Of a stretch of DNA of 14,218 bases, positions 13,244 through 14,218 are shown in pieces. The notes under the pieces are model-generated. The model worked only from the letters and a program-made list of their open reading frames with translations, searched no databases and was not told the origin of the DNA. This stretch comes from an uncultured Bacteroides sp. (GTDB lineage: Bacteria; Bacteroidota; Bacteroidia; Bacteroidales; Bacteroidaceae). Within the stretch, counting starts at the first letter, position 1, and every line of letters begins with the position of its first letter. Both the position numbers and the translations under genes were made by a program. The stretch spans positions 1-14,218 of the forward strand of contig CAKUYM010000082.1 in assembly GCA_934716785.1 (NCBI GenBank). The letters are read 5' to 3'.

Positions 13244-14218
13244 AAAAGGTAATCGTTTTATGTAATGTATTGGGAGCGGCAGCTTCGCTTTACGCGCAAG
13301 AACCGACCGATAAGGGAACGCTGACGGGGAGTCTGGAGACGAATAATATTTATTACGTGAAGGATAATAAGTTGGATGCATCATCGGTCGCCAGTCCGGA
13401 CGATCATTTCGGGTCTAACAATTATCTGAAAGTGGATTATACTAAAGGACACTTTTCTGCCGGCGTACAGTTGGAAGGGTATCTTCCTGCTTTGCAAGGG
13501 TATGACTATGCCATTTACGGCAATGGCAAACGGACATTGCTGGGTACCAAATACATCCGCTGGGAAGATGATAACTTCGGATTTCAGGCGGGTGACATAT
13601 TCGACCAGTATGGTAGCGGACTGATTTTCCGTAGTTACGAAGACCGCACTTTGGGATTCAATAATTCCATTGAAGGAGTGGGAGGGCATTATAGGTACAA
13701 AAACTATGTTTCGCTGAAAGCGATGTATGGGCGTCCGCGTTTGTATCTCGATTATGCGAGCTCTTCTGTGCGCGGAGCGAATGTGAATCTTTCCGTTTCG
13801 GATATTTTAGGATGGAAAGATCTGAATTTCAATCTGGAAGGAAGCTACGTCAATCGCTATGAAGACCTGAAAGACAATCCCGATTTCGTTGACAAACTCG
13901 CTACTTCCAACTTGGATATGCGTGCCGTGGGAGGAAGTTTAGGATGGAAGGGGCTGGATGCCCGTGTGGAATATGTGGATAAAGGAAAAGATTTACCGTC
14001 GGCCGCTTCGGTGGAAATGGTGAAAGGAAAGGCCATATTGGCAGAATTGGGATATACCTATAATAGCTTTTCGGCTTTGGCTACATTTCGCAGGCTTGAG
14101 AATATGAACACCATGTTGACACTGACTGGCGAAGGAAGCGGAAATGTGCTGAACTATCTGCCGGCTTTGACCCGGCAATACACCTATATGTTGGCAAATC
14201 TGAATCCGTATCAGACGA
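13240..14218 (+). CDS. DUF6029-type outer-membrane protein, N-terminal part (runs off window)
   Basis: The ATG at 13240 overlaps the thioredoxin stop (ATGA). The frame stays open to the window end, giving 326 codons. Residues 1-20 are a signal peptide (MKKVIVLCNVLGAAASLYAQ, cleaved near Ala19-Gln20). The mature part alternates short beta-strands and turns with many Tyr, Gly and Asp residues (GSLETNNIYYV, FSAGVQLEGYLP, FGFQAGDIFDQYGSGLIFRS, NLEGSYVNRYED), as in an outer-membrane beta-barrel. I recall this sequence type as DUF6029, often paired with a TlpA-like gene; function unknown. The C-terminus is missing, so the barrel size cannot be judged. Confidence 0.75.
   Translation, partial: MKKVIVLCNVLGAAASLYAQEPTDKGTLTGSLETNNIYYVKDNKLDASSVASPDDHFGSNNYLKVDYTKGHFSAGVQLEGYLPALQGYDYAIYGNGKRTLLGTKYIRWEDDNFGFQAGDIFDQYGSGLIFRSYEDRTLGFNNSIEGVGGHYRYKNYVSLKAMYGRPRLYLDYASSSVRGANVNLSVSDILGWKDLNFNLEGSYVNRYEDLKDNPDFVDKLATSNLDMRAVGGSLGWKGLDARVEYVDKGKDLPSAASVEMVKGKAILAELGYTYNSFSALATFRRLENMNTMLTLTGEGSGNVLNYLPALTRQYTYMLANLNPYQT

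Noticed and set aside
1..14218. CRISPR array, tRNA or rRNA genes, transposase or integrase
   Set aside because: No spaced identical repeats, cloverleaf-like sequence or recombinase motifs were seen on reading either strand.

Overview
The window looks like chromosomal DNA of a gut Bacteroidales bacterium, most likely Bacteroides. The evidence is SusC/SusD-type outer-membrane genes, several lipoproteins with acidic residues after the lipidated cysteine, BACON and DUF4302 proteins, and two promoters that fit the Bacteroides pattern (TTTG, 18-bp spacer, TAnnTTTG).

Left end (1-866, minus strand): a housekeeping cluster read leftward. It holds a small coiled-coil protein, the cell-division factor ZapA, a long interrupted hairpin RNA or terminator, and the first 29 codons of RNase Y (rny). 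Positions 860-1311 hold no gene I can support.

Centre (1312-2199): the most interesting part. A 681-bp segment (1519-2199) is bounded by two exact 17-bp inverted copies of AAGTTCTTGCAGAACTT. Inside it, on the minus strand, are a Bacteroides-type promoter, a signal peptide and the first part of a SusC carboxypeptidase-regulatory-like domain. The rest of that SusC receptor begins at the right-hand repeat on the plus strand, with no promoter, start codon or signal peptide of its own. Inverting the segment on paper joins the halves in frame (...ENVPSSART then LKISFIG...) into a 1109-residue receptor and points the promoter into the operon. The window therefore shows a phase-variable SusC locus caught in the OFF orientation. 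The recombinase is not in the window.

Right part (2199-14218, plus strand): a tightly packed operon. The order is SusC body, SusD, a zinc metallohydrolase lipoprotein with HEFAH, a DUF4302 lipoprotein, a BACON lipoprotein broken by a frameshift at an A5G5 tract, an 828-residue surface-type lipoprotein of unknown function, a TlpA-like thioredoxin, and a DUF6029-type outer-membrane protein cut off by the window end. No glycoside hydrolase or polysaccharide lyase is seen, so a peptide, protein or cofactor substrate is more likely than a glycan, though this is inference. Because genes follow each other by 0-16 bp up to the BACON gene, the single inversion probably controls the whole system.
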